From: Rhodanobacter denitrificans
Lineage (GTDB): Bacteria; Pseudomonadota; Gammaproteobacteria; Xanthomonadales; Rhodanobacteraceae
NCBI RefSeq assembly: GCF_000230695.2
Contig: NC_020541.1
Span: forward strand, 3,596,001-3,660,000
Length of the DNA stretch: 64,000 bases
Direction of reading: 5' to 3'
Shown: positions 32,987 to 42,113 of the stretch, piece by piece
Numbering within the stretch: the stretch's first letter is position 1
Layout: each line of letters starts with the position of its first letter
Notes under the pieces: generated by a model
Databases searched by the model: none
Seen by the model: only the letters and a program-made list of their open reading frames with translations
Told to the model about the DNA's origin: nothing
Translations under genes and position numbers: made by a program

Positions 32987-34276
32987 ATGGATGTTCTGCT
33001 CGACCTCATCGCGCGACACAAGCAGGGACACGCCAGCGGCGTGACCTCGATCTGCTCAGCGCATCCCATCGTCATCGAAGCCAGCCTGCGCCACGCGCAA
33101 CGCAGCGGGCAGGCGTTCGTGCTGTTCGAGGCGACCTGCAACCAGGTCAACCAGGACGGCGGCTACACCGGCATGACGCCGGCCGACTTCGTCGCCTTCG
33201 TCCACGCCATCGCCGACCGCGTCGGCTTCGACCATGCGCGCATCGCTTTGGGCGGCGACCACCTGGGACCCAACCCGTGGACGTCGCTGGACGCCGCAGC
33301 AGCGATGGACAAGGCCGAGGTGATGGTGGGCGCCTATGTGGAAGCCGGTTTCCGCAAGATTCACCTGGACTGCTCGATGGCCTGCCGCGGCGATTCCGAG
33401 CCGCTGCCGGAAGCCGAGATCGTGCGCCGCGCGGTGCGCCTGTGCCGGGCCGCCGAAGCCGCCCACGCCGGGGCGGGCGACGAGGCGCCGGTGTACGTGA
33501 TCGGCACCGAGGTGCCGGTGCCGGGCGGTGCGACCGAGTCCATCGATGGCCTGGCCGTGACTACGCCGCAGGCCGCGCTGGCCACGATCGAGGCGCATCG
33601 CCAGGCGTTCATCGCCGTGGGACTGGCATCGGCCTGGCAGCGGGTGATTGCCTCGGTGGTGCAACCCGGCGTGGAGTTCGACCACCACGACGTGGTGGAC
33701 TACCAGCCGCAGAAAGCGCGTGAGCTGAGCGAAGCCATCACCGGCGTACCGGGCATGGTGTTCGAGGCGCATTCGACCGACTACCAGACCCGCGATGCCT
33801 TGGGATCGCTGGTGCGCGACCACTTCGCCATCCTCAAGGTCGGGCCTGGCCTGACCTTCGCCCTGCGCGAGGCATTCTGGGCACTGGATGCGATCGAGCA
33901 GGCATGGATCGAGGATGCCCGCCGCGCGCGCCTGCGCGAGGTGGTGCTGGCGCGCATGCGCGAGCAGCCCGGTTACTGGCAGCGCTACTACCACAGCCGG
34001 GACCATGCGCTGACCGTGGACCTGCAGTACAGCCTCAGCGACCGCATCCGCTACTACTGGCCCGACCCGGCGATCGAGCAGGCCCGCCAGCGCCTGTTCG
34101 ACAACCTGCGCGCGAACCCGCCGCCGATCCCGCTGATCAGCCAGTTCCTGCCGCATGCGCTGCACGCCCTGCGCATCGGCATCGCGACGCGCGACCCGCT
34201 GTCCCTGACCATGGCACACGTCAGTGCCGCACTCGACGACTACCACCATGCATGCCATGACCATGACACCCACTGA
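32987..34276 (+). CDS. agaZ: D-tagatose-bisphosphate aldolase non-catalytic-subunit family (GatZ/KbaZ/AgaZ)
   Basis: 429 residues, close to the usual 420-430. Recognisable family segments are GVTSICSAHPIVIEASL near residue 20, GGDHLGPNPW, GFRKIHLDCSMAC, YVIGTEVPVPGGA and VFEAHSTDYQT, then ILKVGPGLTFALREA. In E. coli this protein supports the class II aldolase KbaY/GatY; in other proteobacteria AgaZ is found without that partner. No gatY/kbaY-like gene is visible in this window, so its exact role in tagatose-phosphate metabolism is open. It acts in the cytoplasm. Confidence 0.87.
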   Translation: MDVLLDLIARHKQGHASGVTSICSAHPIVIEASLRHAQRSGQAFVLFEATCNQVNQDGGYTGMTPADFVAFVHAIADRVGFDHARIALGGDHLGPNPWTSLDAAAAMDKAEVMVGAYVEAGFRKIHLDCSMACRGDSEPLPEAEIVRRAVRLCRAAEAAHAGAGDEAPVYVIGTEVPVPGGATESIDGLAVTTPQAALATIEAHRQAFIAVGLASAWQRVIASVVQPGVEFDHHDVVDYQPQKARELSEAITGVPGMVFEAHSTDYQTRDALGSLVRDHFAILKVGPGLTFALREAFWALDAIEQAWIEDARRARLREVVLARMREQPGYWQRYYHSRDHALTVDLQYSLSDRIRYYWPDPAIEQARQRLFDNLRANPPPIPLISQFLPHALHALRIGIATRDPLSLTMAHVSAALDDYHHACHDHDTH

Positions 34277-35423
34277 GTACCTGGGCCTGACCGAGCCCGA
34301 CCTGATCGCCACCGGCGCGATCTGGACCGCGCGCGAAATCGAGCAGCAACCGCAGATGCTGCAGCGGACCCATGCCCTGGTGGCCAGGCTGCACGCGAAG
34401 ATCCGGGCCTTTGCCGCACCGCTGATCGACAACCCTGCCGCACGGGTGATCCTGACCGGCGCCGGCAGTTCCTCCTATATCGGCCAGTGCGTGGCGCCGC
34501 TGCTGAACCGTATGCTGGCCGCGCGCGTGGACGCGGTGCCGACCACCGACATCGTGTGTGCCCCGTCGTTGTACCTGGACCCGGAGCAGCCGCTGCTGCT
34601 GGTTTCCTTCGGCCGTTCCGGCAACAGCCCCGAAAGCCTGGCGGCGGTGGAGCTCGCCGAATCGCTGGTGCGCGAGGTGCGCCATCTGCTGATTGTCTGC
34701 AACGCCGACGGTGCGCTGGGCAAAGTGCCAGCGGCCAACGCCATGACCCTGCTGCTGCCGGCCGAGACCCACGACACCGGCTTCGCCATGACCTCCAGCT
34801 TCAGCTGCATGATGTACGCCGTCGTGGCCGCGCTACTGCCGGCCGGCACCATGGATGGGCGCATCGGCGCCATCGCCGGCGCCACCGAACGGGTCATCGG
34901 GGAATCACTGCCGCTGCTGCATGAACTGGCGCTCGGCCGGTACGATCGTGTCGTCTATCTGGGCAGCGGCGTATTGCAGGGTTTGGCCCGCGAGGCGTCG
35001 CTGAAACTGGGCGAGTTGACCAACGGCGCGGTGGCGACCTGCTTCGACTCGCCGCTGGGCTTCCGCCACGGCCCCAAGACCTTCATCACCGGGCGCACCC
35101 TGGTGATGGTTTTCGTGTCCAACGACGAACTTACCCGCCGCTACGATCTGGATCTGGTGGACGAACTGCGGCGCGACGGGTGCGCGACGCGCATCGTCGA
35201 GGTGAGCGCACGGCCGCGCACGGCGTCGGGCGCCGACGGCATCACGGTGCCCGCGATGGCCGGCGCCGTCGATCTGGACCTGCTGTGGCCCTGCGTCGCC
35301 ATCGCGCAGATCCATGCCTTCCTCCGCGCACGCGCCATGGGCGTGGCCCCCGACAATCCCAACCCCGCGGGCGTGGTGAACCGCGTCGTCCAGGGCGTAC
35401 GCCTGTACGTGACGAACGCATGA
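34257..35423 (+). CDS. agaS: Galactosamine-6-phosphate deaminase/isomerase (SIS domain)
   Basis: About 388 residues with two SIS domains. Strong AgaS segments are ILTGAGSSSYIG, VPTTDIVCAP, LLVSFGRSGNSPES, ETHDTGFAMTSSF, VYLGSGVLQGLAREASLKL, DSPLGFRHGPK and NPAGVVNRVVQG at the C terminus. AgaS converts galactosamine-6-phosphate to tagatose-6-phosphate and ammonia. Several in-frame starts exist (34248, 34257, 34263); none has a clear ribosome site, suggesting coupling to the overlapping agaZ end at 34276. The stop overlaps the kinase start by ATGA. Confidence 0.9.
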   Translation: MTMTPTEYLGLTEPDLIATGAIWTAREIEQQPQMLQRTHALVARLHAKIRAFAAPLIDNPAARVILTGAGSSSYIGQCVAPLLNRMLAARVDAVPTTDIVCAPSLYLDPEQPLLLVSFGRSGNSPESLAAVELAESLVREVRHLLIVCNADGALGKVPAANAMTLLLPAETHDTGFAMTSSFSCMMYAVVAALLPAGTMDGRIGAIAGATERVIGESLPLLHELALGRYDRVVYLGSGVLQGLAREASLKLGELTNGAVATCFDSPLGFRHGPKTFITGRTLVMVFVSNDELTRRYDLDLVDELRRDGCATRIVEVSARPRTASGADGITVPAMAGAVDLDLLWPCVAIAQIHAFLRARAMGVAPDNPNPAGVVNRVVQGVRLYVTNA

Positions 35424-36391
35424 ATCCGGTGGCTTACCTTGGCGTGGACGGCGGCGGAACGAAGACCCGCTTCGCCCTGATCGACGGCGACGGCCGCTTG
35501 CTTGGCGAGGCGGAGCTCGGCACGACTTACCATCCCCATGTCGGCCTGGATGGCGTGCATGCCGTCCTGGCTGAAGGCGTGGCCAGCGTGCTCGGCGCAG
35601 CCGACCTGACGCTGGCCGACATCGGTTACGCCTTCTTCGGACTGCCCGCCTACGGCGAGGACAGCCGCGCCACGGCACAGCTGCAAGCATGTCCCGCGGC
35701 GGTCCTGGGCCACCATCGCTACGCTTGCGACAACGACATGGTCTGCGGCTGGGCCGGCTCGCTGGCCTGTACCGACGGCATCAACATCGTGGCCGGCACC
35801 GGCTCGATCGGCTACGGCCAGCGCCGCGGCATCGCGGCGCGCGCCGGCGGCTGGGGCGAGGCGTTTTCCGATGAAGGCTCGGCTTACTGGATCGCCATGC
35901 GCGGGCTCAACGCCTACTCGCGCATGAGCGACGGACGCCTGCCCAAGGGTCCGCTGCACGCCATCCTCAATGCACATTTCCAGCTCGACAACGACCTGGA
36001 CATCTGCGCCCATGTTTACGGCGGCAAGGCCTATGCCCGCGGCGAACTGGCTCAACTGTCGTGCCAGGTGGCCGAGGCCGCGCGAGCCGGCGACGCCGTC
36101 GCCGCGAACATTTTCCGCGACGCCGGCCAGGAACTGGCTCGAATCTGCGACACGCTGCGCCTGGCGCTGCGCTTCGAAGCGGACGAACCCGTGCCGGTTT
36201 CCTGGTCCGGCGGCGCGTTCAATGCCGGCGAACTGCTGCTGGCGCCGCTGCGCGATGCGCTTTCCGCCGCCAGCCTGCATTTCGACATGCGGCCCCCGCA
36301 GCACGTACCTCACTACGGCGCCGCACTCTATGCGGCCATGCTCGCGCACCATCCGGTGCACGCAGCGCACGGGGTTTCCACTGCCCCTTGA
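35420..36391 (+). CDS. BadF/BadG-type N-acetylhexosamine kinase (AgaK-like)
   Basis: 323 residues of the ASKHA fold. The phosphate-1 loop is YLGVDGGGTKTRFALID, phosphate-2 is NIVAGTGSIGYG, and the GGWGEAFSDEGSAYWI segment matches N-acetylglucosamine-kinase-like BadF proteins. It likely phosphorylates GalNAc or galactosamine at C6. Being last in the operon after agaS, a GalNAc/GalN kinase (AgaK) fits better than a GlcNAc kinase. No GalNAc-6-phosphate deacetylase gene is seen in the locus, so either free galactosamine is the substrate or deacetylation is encoded elsewhere. Confidence 0.83.
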   Translation: MNPVAYLGVDGGGTKTRFALIDGDGRLLGEAELGTTYHPHVGLDGVHAVLAEGVASVLGAADLTLADIGYAFFGLPAYGEDSRATAQLQACPAAVLGHHRYACDNDMVCGWAGSLACTDGINIVAGTGSIGYGQRRGIAARAGGWGEAFSDEGSAYWIAMRGLNAYSRMSDGRLPKGPLHAILNAHFQLDNDLDICAHVYGGKAYARGELAQLSCQVAEAARAGDAVAANIFRDAGQELARICDTLRLALRFEADEPVPVSWSGGAFNAGELLLAPLRDALSAASLHFDMRPPQHVPHYGAALYAAMLAHHPVHAAHGVSTAP

Positions 36392-36411
36392 TCGAGGTCG
36401 GCCTGGGGGAG

Positions 36412-37887
36412 CTACAGCCCCTTCGCCGCCTGCGCCACCGCGCGGAACAGCGCGCGGCCCTTGTTCATCGTCTCCTCCCACTCCGCCGCGGGGTCGGAGT
36501 CGTAGACGATGCCGGCGCCGGCCTGCACGTGCAGGCGGCCGCCGTGGATCACCGCGGTGCGGATCGCGATGGCGGTGTCGGCGTCGCCCCACCAGCCGAT
36601 CCAGCCGATCGCGCCGCCGTAGATGTTGCGCTTGTACGGCTCCAGCTCCTGGATGATCTCCAGCGCGCGCACCTTCGGCGCACCGCTGAGCGTACCGGCC
36701 GGGAAAGTGGCCTTCAGCACGTCCATGTAGCTGAGCCCGTCGCGCACGGTGCCCTGCACCTGCGACACGATGTGCATCACGTGCGAGTAGCGCTCGATCG
36801 CGAACGAGTCGCTCACTTCGACGCTGCCGGTCTCGCTGATCCGGCCCAGGTCGTTGCGACCGAGATCGATCAGCATCACGTGCTCGGCGCGCTCCTTCGG
36901 GTCGGCCAGCAGCTCGGCTTCCAGCGCCTGGTCTTCTTCTTCCGTGGCGCCGCGCTTGCGCGTGCCGGCGAGCGGGCGCACCACCACCTTGCCGTCCTTC
37001 AGCCGCGCCAGGATCTCCGGCGAGGAACCGACGATCTGCGTTTCGCCGAGGTCGACGAAGTACATGTACGGCGACGGGTTCAGCGCGCGCAGCGCGCGGT
37101 ACACGTCGACCGACCGCGCGTTGAAACCCACGCTGAGCCGCTGCGACGGCACCACCTGGAAGATGTCGCCGGCGCGGATGTATTCCTTCGCCTTCTCCAC
37201 CATCGCCTCGAACTCGTCCTTCGTGAACGAGGACTTGAAGTCGCCCTCGTCCAGCGCGATCGACTGGGTGAGCTGCGGATACGAGGCACCGCCCTGACGC
37301 AGCCGGTAAACCAGCGCGTCGAGCCGCCGCTGCGCCTCGGCGTAAGCCTGCGGCTGCGAAGGATCGGCGTGCACGATCAGGTACAGCCGGCCCTTGAGGT
37401 TGTCGAATACCGCGACTTCCTCGGCCAGCATCAGCAGCACGTCGGGCGTGCCTAGCTCGTCGGCGCGATCCCACTGCGCCAGCCGCGGCTCGATGTAGCC
37501 GATCGTCTCGAAGCCGAAGTAGCCGACCAGGCCGCCGCTAAATGCGGGCAGCTGCGGCAAGCGCGGCACGTCGTACTGCGCGCGCAGGTTTTCGATTTCC
37601 GCGAGTGGGTCGTCGAGATGGCGGCGCTCGGTGACCTCGCCGGAGTCCTCCACTTCGAGCTCATGCCCGCGCAAGCGGTATACGCGTTTCGCCGGGAGGC
37701 CGATGATCGAATAGCGTCCCCAGGTGGCGCCGCCCTCGACCGATTCGAACAGGAAGGTATACGGGCCGTCGGCCAGCTTCAGGTACACCGACAGCGGCGT
37801 GTCGAGGTCGGAAAACACCTCGCGCACCAGCGGAATGCGCGTATGCCCCTGGGCAACCAGCGCATCGAATTCGTCTCGGGAGATCAC
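36412..37887 (-). CDS. trpE: Anthranilate synthase component I
   Basis: 491 residues. The N-terminal domain has the feedback-inhibition region (LLES-like segment FLFESVEGGATWGRYSIIG). The chorismate-binding domain contains AGDIFQVVPSQR, RPLAGTRKRGATEEED, LIDLGRNDLGR, FPAGTLSGAPKVRA and QAGAGIVYDSDPAAEW, all standard for TrpE. It makes anthranilate from chorismate with glutamine-derived ammonia supplied by TrpG, which is not in the window. It is convergent with the kinase gene, 20 bases apart. I see no convincing leader peptide with tandem Trp codons upstream. Confidence 0.95.
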   Translation of the reverse strand: MISRDEFDALVAQGHTRIPLVREVFSDLDTPLSVYLKLADGPYTFLFESVEGGATWGRYSIIGLPAKRVYRLRGHELEVEDSGEVTERRHLDDPLAEIENLRAQYDVPRLPQLPAFSGGLVGYFGFETIGYIEPRLAQWDRADELGTPDVLLMLAEEVAVFDNLKGRLYLIVHADPSQPQAYAEAQRRLDALVYRLRQGGASYPQLTQSIALDEGDFKSSFTKDEFEAMVEKAKEYIRAGDIFQVVPSQRLSVGFNARSVDVYRALRALNPSPYMYFVDLGETQIVGSSPEILARLKDGKVVVRPLAGTRKRGATEEEDQALEAELLADPKERAEHVMLIDLGRNDLGRISETGSVEVSDSFAIERYSHVMHIVSQVQGTVRDGLSYMDVLKATFPAGTLSGAPKVRALEIIQELEPYKRNIYGGAIGWIGWWGDADTAIAIRTAVIHGGRLHVQAGAGIVYDSDPAAEWEETMNKGRALFRAVAQAAKGL

Positions 37888-38046
37888 GTGGGACCCGTAC
37901 TGTCAAATGGAAGCGTAAACGATAGCAGGGTAGTCACCGGCTGTCTTGCGCTTACCGAAAAATTCAATCTGAAGTTTGTCTGTTAATCCGCGCCACTTGA
38001 ATTTTGTAAGCACTTGCCTACATATCAACGAGCCAAATTTTCCGCG

Positions 38047-38064
38047 CCTATCATGTAGGATAGG
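38047..38064. promoter_or_regulatory. Inverted repeat upstream of the AT-rich secreted-protein gene
   Basis: CCTATC-atgtag-GATAGG is a perfect 6-bp inverted repeat 56 bases before the start at 38120. It could be an operator or part of the 5' untranslated region. Evidence is symmetry only. Confidence 0.25.
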
Positions 38065-38119
38065 TAATGTCGGCATCCGACAACAAACCTCTCAAAACTT
38101 AATGCGGGAGAACAAAGGA

Positions 38120-39049
38120 ATGGGAAAAACCATATTTTTCACAGGACTTTTCGCACTATCCATACTTCCCCTCTCAGCAAACGCGAGCGTTACAGCAACA
38201 GTATGCAATGCATGCGGCCCAGCCGATCTTCGTCAGGAGGCACTCGATGAAGGCAACGGAGATCACTATTTATATGACTTCGTAAATCAAAAAATAACAC
38301 ATTACAATATATCTGGCCTGACACCAAGATTAACTTCTACCGGCATGACTTTGACTGCAACGTCGACCTATATTACGATAGTGCCCATCGACTCGGCGAC
38401 ACAATCGGTATTTAATGCCGTTCAGAATTTTTATGTGTCAAATCATGATAGCGTGTACGCAACCGCCAAGGAACAGGTTAGCGTCAGCATTAACCAGACA
38501 CAGTTCGGTTTGAATGCACGGCACTCGAGGCTTACCGCAATGAGTGGCACACGCCCCATGACTGCCTTTGATATGGTTCAAGTGCCGGTATATCGGCAAA
38601 TGGCAATTGACACACAGACCAGTTTTTCACACCTTGACGCTTACCCGAATGTCGTTCGTGCTGCCGCAGGCACTGTTTTGAATGTGGTAAATGTTGTACC
38701 CTTCGTTAAAGTCCCAATTATTATGGATATAACCCTCGAATTTCCCGATCACAGCACCTCGGTGATACGATATAATTTCAATGAACAGAAATTCGAGTAC
38801 ATTGAGGGATCCTCCAAAGACGGCGTCGGCAACCCCATTCCAGAAACGCCACAAGAGGTTTCGGGCGGAGGGAGCAAGACTTACATTTTCCCCGCGGGTC
38901 CTAATGGAGCAGCTGCTGGATCTGCGCAGCTAACAAATCTGGAAAGAATGGGGATCAGGACTCCCGTTACCATATATCACTCCGGCTGGACGCTGGCATG
39001 CAGCAATGTCTCCAATGAGCTCCCACGCTGCGAAGCATGGCCTCTCTGA
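38120..39049 (+). CDS. Hypothetical secreted protein in AT-rich island
   Basis: 309 residues starting MGKTIFFTGLFALSILPLSA, a clean Sec leader cleaved near SANA. The mature part begins SVTATVCNACGPADLRQ with a CxxC pair and includes many Thr, Ser and Val residues; two further Cys lie near the C terminus (ACSNVSNELPRCEAW). I recognise no domain. GGGAG about nine bases upstream supports ATG at 38120 over 38102. Base composition and codon use (many A/T third positions) differ sharply from the neighbours, suggesting horizontal acquisition. A hairpin terminator follows. Confidence 0.7.
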   Translation: MGKTIFFTGLFALSILPLSANASVTATVCNACGPADLRQEALDEGNGDHYLYDFVNQKITHYNISGLTPRLTSTGMTLTATSTYITIVPIDSATQSVFNAVQNFYVSNHDSVYATAKEQVSVSINQTQFGLNARHSRLTAMSGTRPMTAFDMVQVPVYRQMAIDTQTSFSHLDAYPNVVRAAAGTVLNVVNVVPFVKVPIIMDITLEFPDHSTSVIRYNFNEQKFEYIEGSSKDGVGNPIPETPQEVSGGGSKTYIFPAGPNGAAAGSAQLTNLERMGIRTPVTIYHSGWTLACSNVSNELPRCEAWPL

Positions 39050-39059
39050 GGGCGTTTGC

Positions 39060-39084
39060 AGCTGGCCGTAAAGGCCAGCTATTT
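39060..39084 (+). terminator. Hairpin after the secreted-protein gene
   Basis: AGCTGGCC (39060-39067) and GGCCAGCT (39073-39080) form a perfect 8-bp stem with a GTAAA loop, followed by ATTTC. It begins 11 bases after the stop. The T-run is short, so termination efficiency is uncertain. Confidence 0.55.
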
Positions 39085-39141
39085 CATGGGCAAAAGAAAC
39101 CGGATGGTATCGCCGAGAGCTTAAAAGCATCAACGCCATAA

Positions 39142-39429
39142 ATGGCTGAGCTGGAGAACATGGTGATAATTAGGGCTATTTTCTTTTTCGCATTATCAAT
39201 CGTGAGCTTTGGATGGTTATCATCATCCGGCAAGCTGGGTCTTTTGCACGCCACCCTTGCGGGACTGTTTTTTTGTTCACTTTTTGTCGTAAGTTACCTG
39301 ATGGCCAAGCGATGCAAAAAACTATCGACGACAACTGTAAACGTGATCGCCTCAAGGATATTCTTCGCCTGCATGGCAATAAATATTGCCAATACTTTCG
39401 TACCGTTTTTCAAAATCTTTTCTGCTTAA
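39142..39429 (+). CDS. Small hypothetical membrane protein in AT-rich island
   Basis: 95 residues with three hydrophobic segments (IIRAIFFFALSIVSFGWL, LLHATLAGLFFCSLFVVSYL and IFFACMAINIANTFVPFF) separated by short basic loops. No family recognised. An alternative start at 39160 has GGAGA just upstream. It shares the low GC of the preceding gene and may have arrived with it. A T-rich run follows the stop. Confidence 0.55.
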   Translation: MAELENMVIIRAIFFFALSIVSFGWLSSSGKLGLLHATLAGLFFCSLFVVSYLMAKRCKKLSTTTVNVIASRIFFACMAINIANTFVPFFKIFSA

Positions 39430-39503
39430 AATTTTTTTCGTTGCCCGGAAAAAACTTCTGCCGGCCAACTTAAGCGGATCCCTTCATGAAGCAGTCTGCT
39501 TGA

Positions 39504-41519
39504 TCAGCTGCACAACCTGCTGCGCGGCATGCTGCACAGCACCAGCGAGAACGCCACGCCGCTGCCGTCGTCGAGGTTGCGTGCACTGGCCACGCCGCCG
39601 TGGCGTTCGGCCACCAGCCGCACCACGTACAGGCCCAGGCCCAGGTGCGGGGCGCCGCCGGGGGTGGTCTTGTCGCGCAGGCTGACCAGCGAATCGAACA
39701 AGCGGCCCTGCATCGCCGCGGGCAACGGCGGGCCCTGGTTGGCCAGCTCGATCTCGGCGCCGTCCGGCGCGCCGCGCAGGGTGAGCCGCAGCCAGCCGTC
39801 GGGCGGGGTGAACGACAGCGCGTTGTCGAGCAGCTTGTCCAGCGCCTGCGCGACCAGCTCGGGCGCGCAGTGCAGGTGCAGTGGCGCGTCGGGCAGCATG
39901 CAGTCGAGCCGGCGCGCGCCGATCAGCGGGCGGTAGGCGTCGGCGCAGCCGCGCACCACTTCGCGCAGGTCGACGTCCTCGGGTTCGGCCGCGGCGATCG
40001 CGCGCTCCATCCGGCTCGACTCGCTCATCGCGCGCACCAGCGCGCCGAGCCGCGCCACGCCGTCACGGGCGCGGGCCAGGTACGGCTGCGCCTCGGCCGG
40101 CAACGCGGCATGTTCGAGGTTGTCCAGCGAGGATTTCACGATCGCCAGTGGCGTGCTGAGTTCATGCGAGAGCTTCGAGGCCAGCGTGCGCAGGTAGTCG
40201 GTGTAGCTGCCGACCACCTCGAACAGCCGCTCGAAGCTGCGCGCCAGGTCGCCGATTTCGTCCGGCGCGTCGGTCATCGGGAATTTCCCGCGCTCGAACA
40301 AGCCGTCCAGACGTCCGTCGTTGAGCTGCGCGTGCTCGGCCGCGTTGCGCAGGCGACCCAGCCGCAGACTGAGCCGGGTAGCGAACAGCAGCAGGATGCC
40401 GCCGGCCACCAGCAGCACGCCGAAGCTGGTCAGCAGCAGACCGAACAGTGCGCGGTTGGCCAGCAGCGGCACCGTGCGGCTGGCCTGCTCCAGCAGCAGC
40501 ACGCCGTCGACCTGGCCGGCATGTTCGATTGGCACCGCGGCGGCCAGCACCACGCTGCCGCGCTCCTCGCCGCTGCGCCAGACCGACACCGGCTTGCCGA
40601 TGCCTGCCGCGGCGACTTCGCGGGTATCCAGCCGCGGCACGTCCTGCGCCCACAGGTTCGCATCCTCCAGCCGGGTCGCCAGCAGCGAACGGTAGACCAG
40701 CGCGGCGAACCAGCTCGGCTGGCCATCGCTGCCGGGCATCGTGTTCAAGCGGCCGCTGCGTGCCAGCAGCCAGCCCTGCGGCGCCAGCACGCGCGCCTGC
40801 ACGCGGTCGGGCACCAGCTGCGCCAGTTCGCCGGAAAGCTTGTCCGAGTAGCTGAGCAGCGGCCGCGCATCGGCGGCCAGCCGGTCGCCGCCGGCCGCCG
40901 CGTCGTACACGCCGACGCCGAGCGTGCGCAGATGCAGCCCGCGCGGCAGGCGCAACTCGACGCGATAGCCGCTGCCGTCCTCCTGCCATTGCGCGGTGAT
41001 CAGCTCGGGCAGGCCGTCGACCGGCGGATCCAGCGGCCGCGCCACGAGCGGCCCCGGTGCCGCGCTGGCCAGCAGGTAGCGGCGCCGGCCCTCCGCATTG
41101 CCCAGCGCGAGGATCAGGTGGTCGGCGGCCAGCGCGTTCGCGTCGTCGGCGTCGGCGCGCGTGCGCCGGGTGGCGCGCACGTCGGCGTACAGGCACAGCC
41201 CGTCGTCGTCCGCGGCCAGCAGCAGCTTGCCGCGCGCGCCCAGCGACTGGCTCCACGGCGTCAGCGGCGCCCAGTCGTCGCCGTAACCATCGATGGTGAT
41301 CGGTGAGGGCGCCGGCTGCACGTACCAGCCCCGGCCCGATGTCGACGCCACCGCACCGGTCACCACCAGGCTGCGCGCCACCGCATTCGCCGACGCCAGC
41401 AGCGCCTGTGCCTGGCCTTCGCGCAGCAGGGTTTCCATCTGCCGCACGTACAGCCAGCCGGCGACCGGCAGCGCCAGCGTGCACAGCGCGACCAGCAGCA
41501 GCTTGCGGCGCAGGGTCAT
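39504..41519 (-). CDS. Sensor histidine kinase resembling the proteobacterial dedicated-sortase kinase
   Basis: 671 residues. A first transmembrane helix near the start is followed by a periplasmic sensor of about 300 residues. That sensor opens with a CBM9-like segment (ITIDGYGDDWAPLTPWSQ), and a second helix follows (LFGLLLTSFGVLLVAGGILLLF). Next come HAMP, the HisKA box with His452 in SKLSHELSTPLAIV, and an HATPase with LDKLLDNALSFT and HLGLGLYVVRLVAERHGG. The CBM9-like sensor and overall length match the kinase of the dedicated sortase two-component pair. The response regulator is two genes upstream in the same operon. I see no sortase or LPxTG-type target here, so the signal is unknown. 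Confidence 0.8.
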   Translation of the reverse strand: MTLRRKLLLVALCTLALPVAGWLYVRQMETLLREGQAQALLASANAVARSLVVTGAVASTSGRGWYVQPAPSPITIDGYGDDWAPLTPWSQSLGARGKLLLAADDDGLCLYADVRATRRTRADADDANALAADHLILALGNAEGRRRYLLASAAPGPLVARPLDPPVDGLPELITAQWQEDGSGYRVELRLPRGLHLRTLGVGVYDAAAGGDRLAADARPLLSYSDKLSGELAQLVPDRVQARVLAPQGWLLARSGRLNTMPGSDGQPSWFAALVYRSLLATRLEDANLWAQDVPRLDTREVAAAGIGKPVSVWRSGEERGSVVLAAAVPIEHAGQVDGVLLLEQASRTVPLLANRALFGLLLTSFGVLLVAGGILLLFATRLSLRLGRLRNAAEHAQLNDGRLDGLFERGKFPMTDAPDEIGDLARSFERLFEVVGSYTDYLRTLASKLSHELSTPLAIVKSSLDNLEHAALPAEAQPYLARARDGVARLGALVRAMSESSRMERAIAAAEPEDVDLREVVRGCADAYRPLIGARRLDCMLPDAPLHLHCAPELVAQALDKLLDNALSFTPPDGWLRLTLRGAPDGAEIELANQGPPLPAAMQGRLFDSLVSLRDKTTPGGAPHLGLGLYVVRLVAERHGGVASARNLDDGSGVAFSLVLCSMPRSRLCS

Positions 41520-41531
41520 CGGAACCGGCGG

Positions 41532-42113
41532 TCAGTGGCCATGCGCGGGCGGCGCCTCGACATCCTTCATCCAGCGCGAGGCCACCACCACGCGCATGAA
41601 GTCGTCGAGCAGCGCGCGGCGCGACGGGTCGGCGTCGTCGAACGCCATCGACCAGCTCAGCCGCACGCCACTAGCCGCGCCCGGATCGCAGAACACCAGC
41701 ACGTCGTCGACATGGTCGCTGCCCTGGTAGACCGAGGCCTCGCACGGCATGGCCGGGTGCCGCACGGCGAAGCCGGATACCTTGCCGGCCGGGTCGTGCT
41801 GCAGGTAGCGCTGGCGGTCGGCCTGCACCTCGTCGGCCAGCGCGGGCAGCTGGCGCGGCCACACGTTGAGCACCATCACCCGCTGCGGCTTGCCGCTCCA
41901 TTCGCCCTGGTACAGCACGGCGTTGACGCCGATCGCGCGCGCATAGGTGCAGCAGTCGCGCGTCCAGCCGGCCGGCGTGGCGACGCTGACCGCCCAGGCC
42001 GGTGCGTTGCCGTCGCGGGCGCCGCGCGCCAGCACGTCGTCATCCTTGCCGGCCGCCTGCGCCAGCGTGGCGAACGCGCACAGCAGCAAGGCCAGCCCGA
42101 TGCGCCGGCTCAC
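41532..42113 (-). CDS. Hypothetical secreted protein in two-component operon
   Basis: 193 residues from a GTG at 42113 that overlaps the response-regulator stop (GTGA). Leader RRIGLALLLCAFATLAQA, then a mature part with four Cys (DCCTYAR, PCEASVY, VFCDPG) and a Trp-rich C terminus. No recognised domain. Wedged between regulator and kinase genes with tight spacing (12 bases to the kinase), so it may be a periplasmic accessory or signal-binding partner. Confidence 0.7.
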   Translation of the reverse strand: MSRRIGLALLLCAFATLAQAAGKDDDVLARGARDGNAPAWAVSVATPAGWTRDCCTYARAIGVNAVLYQGEWSGKPQRVMVLNVWPRQLPALADEVQADRQRYLQHDPAGKVSGFAVRHPAMPCEASVYQGSDHVDDVLVFCDPGAASGVRLSWSMAFDDADPSRRALLDDFMRVVVASRWMKDVEAPPAHGH

